Shown here piece by piece: positions 16,701 to 25,217 of a stretch of 64,000 nt of DNA. The notes under the pieces were generated by a model. The model saw nothing but the letters and a program-made list of their open reading frames with translations, was not told the origin of the DNA and made no database searches. Both the position numbers and the translations under genes were made by a program. The number at the start of each line of letters is the position of its first letter. The stretch's first letter is position 1. This DNA is from Acidicapsa dinghuensis (GTDB lineage Bacteria > Acidobacteriota > Terriglobia > Terriglobales > Acidobacteriaceae), in assembly GCF_025685685.1 (NCBI RefSeq), contig NZ_JAGSYH010000002.1, forward strand, positions 854,768 through 918,767, read 5' to 3'.

Positions 16701-18476
16701 CTAATCGGCTTCTTCCACGCCGATCACGACATATACTTGTCCTTCTCCATGATGGTGCTTGTGATGCTTTCCGCCTCCAGATCCTGTGCCGCCGCTGCCG
16801 CCTGAACCACCAGTTCCTCCTGATCCACCAGTTCCGCCCGAACCGCCAGTTCCCCCTGACCCGCCAGTGCCACCGGTACCACCTGAACCGGTGCCTCCAC
16901 CACCACCACTTCCGCCAGTACTGGACGAACCCCCAAGCAGTGAAGCCAGAGCAGTTCCGATCGGCGATCCCAGACCAGTGCAGGGATCCCATCCCGCGCC
17001 CGCAGAATAGGTTCCGTTGTTGCCCTGCGTGATGTCGTTAAAGGCTTGCGTTTCATTCAGAGCATAGAGCGTCGGATTCAAGTAACCGACACGTTTGCCA
17101 AGCTGCTGATTCAGCAAAGCTACAAGCCCCGCCCACAAGGGCGCCACCGCGCTCGTGCCGCCGACCACCTCTTGAGTGCCATCTACCAGAATGTTGTATC
17201 CGGTATTGGGATCAGCCACGCCCGCCACGTCCGGCACGCCACGTCCTGTCTGGCTTGCATATTGTGATGGGATATTCGACTGATAGCTCGGCTTTGAAAA
17301 CTGCGTACTAAATCCGCCGCCCGTCGCGCCGCCTTGAGAGCCATCATTCCAAACTGTTTCGCTCGTAATCTGTCCGTTGGAAGAATTCAGCGTCGTTCCG
17401 CCACAACCGAGAACATTCGGGCTCGACGCAGGAAAATCAACCTGATCCGATCCGTCACTCGAACCATCGCTCGATCCGTTGTCACCCGAGGCCACCGTAA
17501 TCGTCACCCCCAGCGCAGCCCCCTCCTGTGCAACCTGATCCATGCTGGTCATCAACTGCGACGTCCAGCTATCTTCCGGGCCGCCCCAACTGATCGAGAT
17601 CACCGAAGGATTATTAGTCGTGTCATGAATCGCCTGGCTCAACGCATCCTGAAAACCCTGCGATGAGTTGTCCGCAAAATACACAACGATATTCGCACCC
17701 GGCGCAACGCCGCCAGCTACCTCGATATCCAGCAACACTTCGCCATCCGCGCTATCTGGCGTCGATGGACTGTTCGTGCCGCCATCTACCGAAACCGCTG
17801 TAACGGTTGGCGGCGTCAAACCAAGTTGCTGGAAGTAGGTCGTAATATCTGATTCCTCATACCCGCCACCCAGCTCAATAATGCCGATGGTTTGCCCCGC
17901 GCCATTGACGCCTGTCGGAAAGCTGTAAAGTTGTGCAACCTGCGGCGGCGTATACGTCACACCCTCCGCTGCTGCCCGCGGGGTCAGGTTCGACGTGCCT
18001 CTATATCGAAAGTGAGCCCTCGCTTGCGGCCGGTTATCCAGGCCAAACACTCCCTGGACAACATCCGCCAGTTCGGCAGGAACATAAATCGATCCCGTAC
18101 GGCCGCGATATTTGCAAGTCGGATGGCTATAGTCTTCGAGCTTTACCGAAAAGGCATTTTCCATCTGGGCAACAGTGCCGCGCACACGCACTGTACGCCG
18201 CGCCAATGCATCTGGCGTCTCAATGACAGTGAGGCCTTGCTCCGAGACAAAAGCCTGCACCCGCTCGATGTGGTTAGGATCCGCCCCATAGGTCGCGGCA
18301 AATTCGTCATGACTCAACGTCCGCCCCTGCAAATCGTCGAGATTCAGCTCCCGGCGCTGCTTCAGCAGAATCGAAACCTCAACAACCTGGTTCGGATCGG
18401 TAGGGCCGGTTGCCACGGCTCCCGTCATCGGCTGGCGTTCGCTGCCGGGTATCGCAATTCTGGGGGACTCTGCCAT
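16701..18476 (-). CDS. S53 family serine-carboxyl peptidase (sedolisin/kumamolisin) with Gly-rich tail
   Basis: 591 residues. An activation prodomain (about 25-165) is followed by the catalytic domain with Glu246 and Asp250 (GEVLLDIEV), oxyanion Asp332 (ASGDNGS) and nucleophile Ser442 (GGTSAVAPL). The Glu-Asp and Asp-Asp spacings (4 and 82) equal those of kumamolisin (78, 82, 164). A calcium site is visible in FNDITQGNNG and GWDPCTGLG. S53 enzymes are acid-active endopeptidases that self-cleave. No signal peptide is seen, as in kumamolisin. A tail of GGTGGSG repeats (about 529-570) ends in a His-rich stretch and VYVVIGVEEAD, which is unusual. ATG 18476 follows GAGGAG. Confidence 0.9.
   Translation of the reverse strand: MAESPRIAIPGSERQPMTGAVATGPTDPNQVVEVSILLKQRRELNLDDLQGRTLSHDEFAATYGADPNHIERVQAFVSEQGLTVIETPDALARRTVRVRGTVAQMENAFSVKLEDYSHPTCKYRGRTGSIYVPAELADVVQGVFGLDNRPQARAHFRYRGTSNLTPRAAAEGVTYTPPQVAQLYSFPTGVNGAGQTIGIIELGGGYEESDITTYFQQLGLTPPTVTAVSVDGGTNSPSTPDSADGEVLLDIEVAGGVAPGANIVVYFADNSSQGFQDALSQAIHDTTNNPSVISISWGGPEDSWTSQLMTSMDQVAQEGAALGVTITVASGDNGSSDGSSDGSDQVDFPASSPNVLGCGGTTLNSSNGQITSETVWNDGSQGGATGGGFSTQFSKPSYQSNIPSQYASQTGRGVPDVAGVADPNTGYNILVDGTQEVVGGTSAVAPLWAGLVALLNQQLGKRVGYLNPTLYALNETQAFNDITQGNNGTYSAGAGWDPCTGLGSPIGTALASLLGGSSSTGGSGGGGGTGSGGTGGTGGSGGTGGSGGTGGSGGTGGSGGSGGTGSGGGKHHKHHHGEGQVYVVIGVEEAD
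16780..16935 (-). repeat. tandem Gly/Ser/Thr codon repeat in the sedolisin C terminus
   Basis: Degenerate 9-18 base units coding for GGTGGS-type repeats form about 40 residues of low complexity. The unit spacing is imperfect, so slippage and length variation between strains would be expected. It probably forms a flexible linker before the His-rich end. Confidence 0.7.
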
Positions 18477-18515
18477 CGGTACACTCCTCGGTGAAGTCTT
18501 TCCCACATAAGATGC

Positions 18516-18546
18516 CCGGGCGAGTTTGCGGGACCGTCTCGCCCGG
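18516..18546. terminator. GC-rich hairpin between Pgi and sedolisin genes
   Basis: CCGGGCGAG pairs with CTCGCCCGG around a 13-base loop. It sits downstream of the minus-strand Pgi gene and 40 bases upstream of the sedolisin start. No clear T-run follows on the minus strand, so it may be a weak terminator or a 5' leader structure. Confidence 0.45.
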
Positions 18547-18619
18547 TGCTTCTTTGTGCAGAGGAGCAGTGTACCGTTTCCTGGTCAGGATTGCTTGTGC
18601 TTATTGATGCTCTCTTCTG

Positions 18620-20260
18620 TTAAGACTTGCGCTTGTGCGCGCGGTACCGCCGGATCAGCGCATTCGTCGAGCTGTCATGCTTCAGCGCGGGCTCGTCGGT
18701 GTTTTCCAGCTCCGGAATGATTCGCACCGCCAGCACCTTGCCCAGTTCCACGCCCCACTGATCGAAGGAATCGATCTGCCACACCGCGCCCTGCGTAAAG
18801 ACACTGTGTTCATACAAAGCGACCAGCTTACCAAGCGTCGCGGGCGTGATCTTCTCCGTCAGAATCACTGAGGAGGGACGATTGCCCTCAAAGGTCTTGT
18901 GCGGTACCAGCCACTCCGCGATACCTTCGGCGCGAAGTTCCTCCGCCGTCTTTCCAAACGCCAGCGCCTCGGCTTGCGCAAAGACATTCGACATCAGCAG
19001 ATCGTGGTGCCGTCCCAGCGGATTCAGAGACTTGAAAAACCCAATGAAATCACACGGAATCAGCTTCGTGCCCTGATGAATGAGCTGATAGAAGCTGTGC
19101 TGCCCATTCGTGCCCGGCTCACCCCAGAAAATCGGCCCGGTTTCGTACGTCACATGCCGCCCATCCAACGTGACGTGCTTGCCGTTCGACTCCATCGTCA
19201 ACTGCTGCAGGTAAGCAGGGAAGCGCTTCAGGTACTGGTCATACGGCAGCACCCCTACGGTCTGCGCGTCAAAGAAGTCGTTGTACCAGACCGCCAACAA
19301 TCCCATCAGCACCGGCAGATTCTTTTCGAATGGCGTCGTGCGGAAGTGCTCATCCATCTCGTGAAAACCCGCCAGCAGCGCACGGAAGTTCTCCGGCCCA
19401 ATCGCCACCATCGTCGACAACCCGATAGCAGAATCCATCGAGTAGCGGCCACCGACCCAATCCCAGAAGCCAAACATGTTCGCCGTATCGATGCCGAACT
19501 TCGATACTTCCGCTGCGTTGGTCGAGACGGCAACAAAGTGCTTCGCAATCGCTGCTTGGTGCTCAAGCTTACCCAGCACCCATGCCCGAGCGGTGTGCGC
19601 GTTGGTCATCGTCTCAAGCGTTGTGAAGGTCTTCGACGAAATGATGAACAGCGTCTCTTCCGGATCGAGATCGTGCGTGGCTTCCGCAAAATCCGTTCCA
19701 TCCACGTTCGATACAAAGCGGAAGGTCAGATCACGGTCTGAATAATGCCGCAACGCCTCGTATGCCATCACCGGACCGAGATCAGAACCACCGATGCCCA
19801 CGTTCACGATGTTCTTGATCGGCTTATCGGTATAGCCCAGCCACTTGCCCGACCGGATGCTGTCAGCAAAGACCGACATCCTGTCCAGCACCTCATGCAC
19901 CTCGGGCACGACATCCTTGCCATCGACGAAGATCTTTTCGCTCTTGGGCGCGCGCAGCGCTACATGCAGCACAGCGCGGTTCTCGGTGATGTTGATCTTG
20001 TCGCCACGGAACATCGCATCGATCTTCGCGCGCAGCCCTGACTCCTCGGCCAGTTGCAGCAGCAGCTTCAGCGTCTCGTCCGTCACGCGATGCTTCGAAT
20101 AATCGAGAAATATGCCGGCAGCCTCAGCCGTCAGTCGCTCGCCACGCTTCGGGTCACTCGTAAACAGTTCGCGAAGATGGGTCTCCTTCAGGCTCGCGGC
20201 ATTCGTTTCCAGCGCCTTCCATGCCGACAGTTGTTCCAGTGGGGTAACGCTCTCGCTCAT
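18620..20260 (-). CDS. pgi: glucose-6-phosphate isomerase
   Basis: 546 residues, the normal length. Interconverts glucose 6-phosphate and fructose 6-phosphate in the cytoplasm. Seen: [11 protein letters not shown], the [13 protein letters not shown] phosphate-binding block, [10 protein letters not shown] with the VGGRYS signature, and QLTMESNGK near residue 350 with the catalytic Glu. The C terminus GVELGK and KHDSSTN agree with the family. The stop is followed by 110 bases and a hairpin before the sedolisin gene on the same strand. Confidence 0.97.
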   Translation of the reverse strand: MSESVTPLEQLSAWKALETNAASLKETHLRELFTSDPKRGERLTAEAAGIFLDYSKHRVTDETLKLLLQLAEESGLRAKIDAMFRGDKINITENRAVLHVALRAPKSEKIFVDGKDVVPEVHEVLDRMSVFADSIRSGKWLGYTDKPIKNIVNVGIGGSDLGPVMAYEALRHYSDRDLTFRFVSNVDGTDFAEATHDLDPEETLFIISSKTFTTLETMTNAHTARAWVLGKLEHQAAIAKHFVAVSTNAAEVSKFGIDTANMFGFWDWVGGRYSMDSAIGLSTMVAIGPENFRALLAGFHEMDEHFRTTPFEKNLPVLMGLLAVWYNDFFDAQTVGVLPYDQYLKRFPAYLQQLTMESNGKHVTLDGRHVTYETGPIFWGEPGTNGQHSFYQLIHQGTKLIPCDFIGFFKSLNPLGRHHDLLMSNVFAQAEALAFGKTAEELRAEGIAEWLVPHKTFEGNRPSSVILTEKITPATLGKLVALYEHSVFTQGAVWQIDSFDQWGVELGKVLAVRIIPELENTDEPALKHDSSTNALIRRYRAHKRKS

Positions 20261-20419
20261 CGCTCTCTCTCCTGCGCAAATTTCAATTCATCCAAACTTT
20301 TTGAATTACCGGAAACGCCGCCAGATCAGCGCATTCCGCCGCATCTCATCGGGGATTATACGCTCCGCGATGACCGGCTTAGGTCAACAGCAGAGACAGC
20401 CGGGGCTCCGCAAAAACGA

Positions 20420-20454
20420 AGCGCCCGCATGAAAGTAGGATTCACGCGGGCGCT
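20420..20454 (-). terminator. rho-independent terminator of the M28 peptidase gene
   Basis: AGCGCCCGC and GCGGGCGCT form a nine-base stem. Read on the minus strand it is followed by TCGTTTTTG. It lies 31 bases after the M28 stop. Confidence 0.75.
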
Positions 20455-20484
20455 CTTTCGCTACATCTGAGTTTGCAATTTGTC

Positions 20485-22269
20485 TTACTTCGTGGGCTCT
20501 TCCACTGCCCCAGGCATAATCTCCAGCGGCTTACGCTTCTCCTGCTCTTCCACCGGGTTCGGCAGCGGCTTGCGCGGTAGCATCTGATCGCGCATCGCCG
20601 CGTTATAGACAAAAATCGCCTCCACCGTAGCAATCTGCTTCAGGTCGGCAGGCTGCAGGCGTTCATACGTATCCTCGTTCGAGTGGTGCGTGCGAGTCTC
20701 GTAATCCAGATCGTCCTGAATGAACTGGAAGCCGGGAACGCCGACTGCATCGAAGCTCAAATGATCCGTACCGCCGGTGTTGCGGTTGGTAATCGTCGTG
20801 ACGCCGAGATCTTTCAACGGCGCAATCCACTGCGCAAAGATAGGCGCAATCGCCGAGTTGCCCTGCGTGTATATGCCGCGAATCTTGCCGCTTCCATTAT
20901 CCACATTGAAGTATCCGGAGATCAGCTTCTGTTCCGGCTTCACCTCCAGCGGGCCCGTCGCACGCCGCATAAACTCCGGCAACGCCATCTGGTCAGGAGC
21001 CGTCGAAGTCTTCGCCGAACCAAAGTGCTGTGTGCAATAGCCCTTCGATCCAAAGATGCCCTCCTCCTCACCCGTCCACAGCGCAATGCGAATCGTACGC
21101 CGCGGCTTCACGCCCAGCGCCTTCAGAATGCGCACCGCCTCCATCGCAACGACCGTACCTGCGCCATTGTCCGTCGCGCCTTCGCCGGCAATCCAGCTAT
21201 CGAGGTGACCACCCAACATCACAACCTGATCTTTCAGCGCAGGATCGGTACCCGGAATCTCTGCAACGGTGTTATACCCATGCTCATGCTCGCCCGTGAA
21301 CTTGGTCTCTACATCAATCTGGACTGACACCGGCACATGCGCGTCAACAAGGCGATACAGACGGCCATAGCTTTCAATCGCCGCTACCGCAACAGGAATT
21401 TTTACTTGCTTATCGGCAAGATAGGGAGTGCGTCCCAGCGTCACGCCATTGTCATCGAAGAATGTGCCGCCAGATCCGCCGCCATTTTTCGCATCACGGC
21501 TCGGCTCAATCACGGCCGCCACTTTCTCGTCGGCAAAGAACTGCGCAATCTTATCGATCAACCGCAGCCGCTCCATGCGTGCCTTCATTCGCGCCTGCAT
21601 ATCCGGCGGCAGGCCGCCCGCACTGGCGCTTACCGGATATTCAGCTTCCTTGGCGAGTTCCTCGTCGGTAGCACGGTCGAACAGCGGCTTATCCACCGGC
21701 GGCACATCGCGCATCGCTCCAAACAACACAACCTTGCCCGCCAGCTTGCCGCGATAGGTGTCGAAGTCCTTATCGCTCTGAATACTCACATACACCACAT
21801 CGCCAGTCACCGGCCCCGGCGTCGAAGGAGACCACGGCGTAGCCTGCAATATCAGCACAGCTGTATCCGGCGTTACCATGCGCGCCCAGGTGTTGAGCTG
21901 CTGCCAGCCAAGGCCGAACTCACCCCAGTCTTCCAGATGCGCATTTTCCAGGCCAATCTTCGTCAACGTATCGCGCGTCCACTCATTCGCCTTCTTTAGA
22001 TTCGGCGATCCTGTCAACCGCGGCCCGATACCATCCACCAACGCTGAGGCAAAATCCATCACGTGTGAGTGATTCAAACCTTCCTCGCGAATCTGCTGAT
22101 ACATAGCCAGATCCAGCTTCTCCGTCTCCGGCTGTATCTCTGTATACGGATCCGTTGCTGCTGCTGTGGCAACCTTTGCTTTTTGCGGCTTGTCTCCAGG
22201 GGCAGCGTAAAGCGTGAATGAGGTTGCCATTACAAGAGGCAACAAACAATGGTGAAATTTATTCGGCAT
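20485..22269 (-). CDS. exported M28 family metallopeptidase with PA-type insert
   Basis: 594 residues with a signal peptide (about 1-22). The zinc-binding set is visible: His355 and Asp357 (GGHLDSW), Asp367 (GATDNGAGT), Glu401-Glu402 (WTGEEEG), plus a later GTDHLSFD. M28 enzymes are aminopeptidases or carboxypeptidases using two zinc ions. The part from about 140 to 300 resembles a protease-associated insert. ATG 22269 is chosen for the signal peptide and an AGGA upstream; the longer frame to 22350 is unlikely. A decayed paralogue of the first 100 residues lies at 24798-25102 in the same orientation. Confidence 0.9.
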   Translation of the reverse strand: MPNKFHHCLLPLVMATSFTLYAAPGDKPQKAKVATAAATDPYTEIQPETEKLDLAMYQQIREEGLNHSHVMDFASALVDGIGPRLTGSPNLKKANEWTRDTLTKIGLENAHLEDWGEFGLGWQQLNTWARMVTPDTAVLILQATPWSPSTPGPVTGDVVYVSIQSDKDFDTYRGKLAGKVVLFGAMRDVPPVDKPLFDRATDEELAKEAEYPVSASAGGLPPDMQARMKARMERLRLIDKIAQFFADEKVAAVIEPSRDAKNGGGSGGTFFDDNGVTLGRTPYLADKQVKIPVAVAAIESYGRLYRLVDAHVPVSVQIDVETKFTGEHEHGYNTVAEIPGTDPALKDQVVMLGGHLDSWIAGEGATDNGAGTVVAMEAVRILKALGVKPRRTIRIALWTGEEEGIFGSKGYCTQHFGSAKTSTAPDQMALPEFMRRATGPLEVKPEQKLISGYFNVDNGSGKIRGIYTQGNSAIAPIFAQWIAPLKDLGVTTITNRNTGGTDHLSFDAVGVPGFQFIQDDLDYETRTHHSNEDTYERLQPADLKQIATVEAIFVYNAAMRDQMLPRKPLPNPVEEQEKRKPLEIMPGAVEEPTK

Positions 22270-22455
22270 CAATCCTGGCTCCGTCCAAAGTGATTCGATT
22301 ACATGCAGGCATTGTAGGACACGCCCGCCACTTGACGGTCGACAGAGCAAAGAAACATGGCTTTCTTCATGTGCTCATGCCCGACTCAAACGTAACCTGC
22401 TCAAAACCTGAGCATGATACATTGAAACCATTCGAGGGCAGGAGAGCTTGATCGA

Positions 22456-23625
22456 TTGATCTTCAATACTTTCAGCTACTACATTTTCTTTCTCTTGCCA
22501 GCAGCGATTCTTTTCCGATTTGCATCGCAGCGTTTTCGACCCTGGGTCATCGTTGTATTTGGCAGCGGCTTCTTTTTCTACTTTGCCTACGGTATGGCTG
22601 GAGCCTTTGGTGCGGCCTGCCTTCTCATCTTTCTATGGGAATCGATTGTCAGCCGCCTCTATAAGCCGGGCTCACTCTGGTGTGTGCTGGGGCTTGTTCA
22701 GAGCGTGGCGCTGCTCGGTGTCTTCAAGTACTGGAATTTCTTTACCGGTCTCTTCTTTTGGCATGCCGCCAACCCTTTACGATGGCAGGGCGCGTTTCTT
22801 CCTCTCGGTATTTCTTTCTTCACCTTCGAGTTCTATCACTACGCGTGGGACAGACGTGCCGGCAAAACCGAGTCCGGTTCGCTGGGTGAATATCTTGCCT
22901 TCATCCTATTCTTCCCTACCATGGTCGCCGGGCCTATCAAGCGCTATCAGGACTTTCTCCCTAAACTTCGCAAGGAACTCGGCGCATGGAACGTCGACTG
23001 GGAGTGCGGCCTCACACGCATCCTCACTGGCCTCGCGAAGAAATTCGCAATTGCTGATCTGTTAACCGCGTGGACAGATCATCTCAATGCACACGATGTA
23101 ATGCAGGCACATCGGCCTGTGCTGCTGCTCTGGGGCTTCGCCTACGGCATCAAGATATACGCCGATTTCTCCGGCTACTCGGATATCGCGATCGGCTCCG
23201 CACGGCTCTTCGGTATCAAAGTGCCCGAGAACTTCGACTGGCCCTACGGCCGCCGCAATATCCAGCAGTTCTGGCAGGCGTGGCACATCTCGCTCACGCG
23301 CTGGCTCATCGACTACGTATACATTCCCCTGGGGGGCTCGCGCGTCTCTAAGCTGCGCATTTATGCCAATATCATGACGGTCATGCTGGTCAGCGGCCTC
23401 TGGCATGGCGCCGGGCTCAACTTCATAGTGTGGGGTTTGTGGCACGGACTATTACTCACAGGACATCGGCTCTGGCGTCAGTTCCGCGGCAAACCGAGCA
23501 ACCACCCAGCTGCCGTATTTTCAAGCCGTGTCCTCACCTTTTTGCTTGCCAATGCGGGTTGGCCCTTCTTCTGTATGAATCTGCATACTGCTATTCTTTT
23601 TTATAGGAGGCTTCTGTTCGGCTGA
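22456..23625 (+). CDS. MBOAT family O-acyltransferase (DltB/AlgI-like), short form
   Basis: 389 residues, nearly all membrane. Family blocks: FFPTMVAGPIKRY (152-164), YADFSGYSDIAIG (235-247), QFWQAWHISLTRWL (271-284) and SGLWHGAGLNF with the expected catalytic His317. MBOAT proteins of this branch carry acyl groups across the inner membrane for transfer to envelope polymers such as alginate or teichoic acids. AlgI proteins are about 460-520 residues; this one stops after FYRRLLFG and its usual C-terminal tail is on a separate overlapping small gene (23625-23801), as in DltB/DltX. The start is a TTG at 22456, nine bases after GGAGAG. The acyl donor and acceptor are unknown. Confidence 0.88.
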   Translation: MIFNTFSYYIFFLLPAAILFRFASQRFRPWVIVVFGSGFFFYFAYGMAGAFGAACLLIFLWESIVSRLYKPGSLWCVLGLVQSVALLGVFKYWNFFTGLFFWHAANPLRWQGAFLPLGISFFTFEFYHYAWDRRAGKTESGSLGEYLAFILFFPTMVAGPIKRYQDFLPKLRKELGAWNVDWECGLTRILTGLAKKFAIADLLTAWTDHLNAHDVMQAHRPVLLLWGFAYGIKIYADFSGYSDIAIGSARLFGIKVPENFDWPYGRRNIQQFWQAWHISLTRWLIDYVYIPLGGSRVSKLRIYANIMTVMLVSGLWHGAGLNFIVWGLWHGLLLTGHRLWRQFRGKPSNHPAAVFSSRVLTFLLANAGWPFFCMNLHTAILFYRRLLFG

Positions 23626-23801
23626 TGCTGGCGAATCTGTGTGCGGTGATTGAATACCTATGCGGCGAGCGTGATGATGCCCCTCCTCTTTTGAGTGGGC
23701 GTTGGACATGGCTTGCCCGTTGTGCAGTCTGGGCTGTCGCGATACTTCTTATCTACGCCTTCTCTGGCCAGTCATCCAAGTTCATCTACATCGATTTCTA
23801 G
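23625..23801 (+). CDS. DltX-like membrane microprotein (58 residues) ending in FIYIDF
   Basis: The ATG at 23625 shares a base with the MBOAT stop (TGATG), a classic coupling arrangement, and the stop is two bases before the next gene's ATG. The protein has a polar N-terminal half, one membrane segment (about 30-46: LARCAVWAVAILLIYAF) and the C-terminal end KFIYIDF. DltX, the small partner of DltB, ends in FIYNEF, and long AlgI proteins often end in FIYFQF-like tails; both are known to lie at the MBOAT entrance. The match of aromatic and acidic positions plus the position between MBOAT and SGNH genes makes a DltX-like role likely. A split of a once longer AlgI by mutation is the alternative. 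Confidence 0.75.
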   Translation: MLANLCAVIEYLCGERDDAPPLLSGRWTWLARCAVWAVAILLIYAFSGQSSKFIYIDF

Positions 23802-23803
23802 CG

Positions 23804-24823
23804 ATGATGAGAAAACCTTTGTTGCCGGTCGTGACTGCTGCTATTGCAGTCCTGTTGCTATTGAATTGTGCGCTGATTCAGTGGAGTCACCGGCTGCCAT
23901 ACTACAAGAAACTTGAACAGATTCGCATCGCGCAGAATCCAAATCTTCTGTTCGTCGGCAACTCCCTTCTCGATCATCACGTCAATGAAACAGCTTTTGA
24001 ACAAGCTGCGGCAGCGCATGGAGCAAACTGGATCGCACTGAACTCCGCGCTCGGAGCATCCCTGGCCCCAGAGCAGCGCTTGCTGTTTCAATACGCCGAA
24101 ACATGTCATCCAACCATCACTACGGTTGTTATTGGTTTTTATGATTTTCAGTTGACAGATACCGATCATTCACACGTTGCAGATTTAGTTGGCAATCGAA
24201 TAATCGGCGTCGATCATCGCTTTCCGCTTTCTGAAACGGCTGCGGCATATAACTTCGGTATGATCAGTCGCGCCGAGCTGGAGCTAGTCCGGTCAGTACC
24301 CATGGCAGCCTATCGTGCCAATGCGTGGAAAGATGTAGAGATTTTACGCCGCCGCATGGCTGCCGTCGGTATGCCACAGGTAGCCATCAACAGCATGGGC
24401 AGAGTCGATGATTTCACCGCCCTTGAAGCTGATTCCACGCAACGCTTTGATGAGGAAGCACAGACGTTTCTCGCTGCCCCCGAACGCTTCAACGTGAGCT
24501 TTGAAGCGATTCTTGCGGAAGCACGGCAGGCAAACATGCATGTGGTCCTCTTGGCGATGCCGATGTCGCCGTACCATCTCAAACGGTTTTATTCGCGACC
24601 CTCATGGTCTGCTTATTTTTCGGCCCTGAAACGACTCGCATCTACTCGAAACATTCAGATTGTAGATGCAAGCACATGGATGCCAGACGAGAGCGATTTC
24701 GCCGATCATTTGCATCTAAGTCCGCAGGCTGTATCTGAGTTTTCAATGCGATTGGGGATATCTCTAGCACACGCAGAAATACCACAGGCGAAACAAAGCG
24801 CCGCCATTCATTCGCCTTCTTGA
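23804..24823 (+). CDS. SGNH-like envelope acyltransferase partner (DltD/AlgJ-type role)
   Basis: About 339 residues (ATG 23804 or 23807). One N-terminal membrane anchor (8-28) and a periplasmic domain. SGNH-type features: VGNSLLDHH with candidate nucleophile Ser54, and FADHLHLSP near the C terminus with candidate Asp301/His304. Proteins of this kind (DltD, AlgJ, AlgX, PatB) take the acyl group delivered by an MBOAT and place it on a polymer, or remove it. The first two codons follow the microprotein stop, so the three genes form one unit. The last residues (about 329-339, to the stop at 24823) are coded by DNA that is antisense to an M28 gene remnant, so the C terminus was probably created by an insertion junction. 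Confidence 0.72.
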   Translation: MMRKPLLPVVTAAIAVLLLLNCALIQWSHRLPYYKKLEQIRIAQNPNLLFVGNSLLDHHVNETAFEQAAAAHGANWIALNSALGASLAPEQRLLFQYAETCHPTITTVVIGFYDFQLTDTDHSHVADLVGNRIIGVDHRFPLSETAAAYNFGMISRAELELVRSVPMAAYRANAWKDVEILRRRMAAVGMPQVAINSMGRVDDFTALEADSTQRFDEEAQTFLAAPERFNVSFEAILAEARQANMHVVLLAMPMSPYHLKRFYSRPSWSAYFSALKRLASTRNIQIVDASTWMPDESDFADHLHLSPQAVSEFSMRLGISLAHAEIPQAKQSAAIHSPS

Positions 24824-25102
24824 GATTCGGCGAACTAATCACCGTGTACCAATGCCGTCCGCCTGCGCAGAAACAAACTCCCTCTCATACGAGTGGTTCA
24901 TTCCTTTATCTTGAATCCACCGATACATGGCCAGATCGAACTTCTCTGTCTCCGGCTGCATTTCCGTATACGGATCAGCTTCCGCCGGAGCCGCTTTCGG
25001 CTTCTCAGTTTTGTTCTTGTACGCCGCATATAAAGACAACGAAAAGCCAAACGTCGCGGCGGTGCAGCCCGCCAAGACAAAACTCAACAACTTTGTGCGC
25101 AT
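24798..25102 (-). pseudogene. remnant of a second M28 peptidase gene (signal peptide plus about 75 residues)
   Basis: From an ATG at 25102 the minus strand codes a signal peptide and DPYTEMQPETEKFDLAMY, GMNHSY, and DGIGTR, colinear with residues 1-84 of the intact M28 protein at 20485-22269. A one-base loss then brings a TGA, and the homology resumes in another frame as SSPNLKKANEW before being lost at about 24798. Nothing of the catalytic domain remains. The two N termini differ at many codons, so this is an old paralogue and not a recent copy. The remnant overlaps the end of the SGNH gene on the other strand. Confidence 0.8.
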
Positions 25103-25217
25103 CTGGCAGTTTCCTAAATCAGAATTGATCGTGCTTGTGATTGTGCACGATTGTAGCTGTATCTCCGACGGCTTCACTAGTTCGCGAACTCCCGCTATAA
25201 AACCGTACGATGGAGAG

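Noticed and set aside
16780..16935. CRISPR-like or satellite repeat
   Set aside because: The units are short, in frame with the sedolisin gene and code for GGTGGS; there are no spacers.
22456..24823. Full dlt operon for teichoic-acid D-alanylation
   Set aside because: No DltA ligase or DltC carrier gene is present in the window, so only the transfer part resembles Dlt.
24927..25217. Upstream extension of the folP frame adding about 97 residues
   Set aside because: It crosses the M28 remnant on the other strand and is not like any FolP; the family N terminus is reached from ATG 25218.
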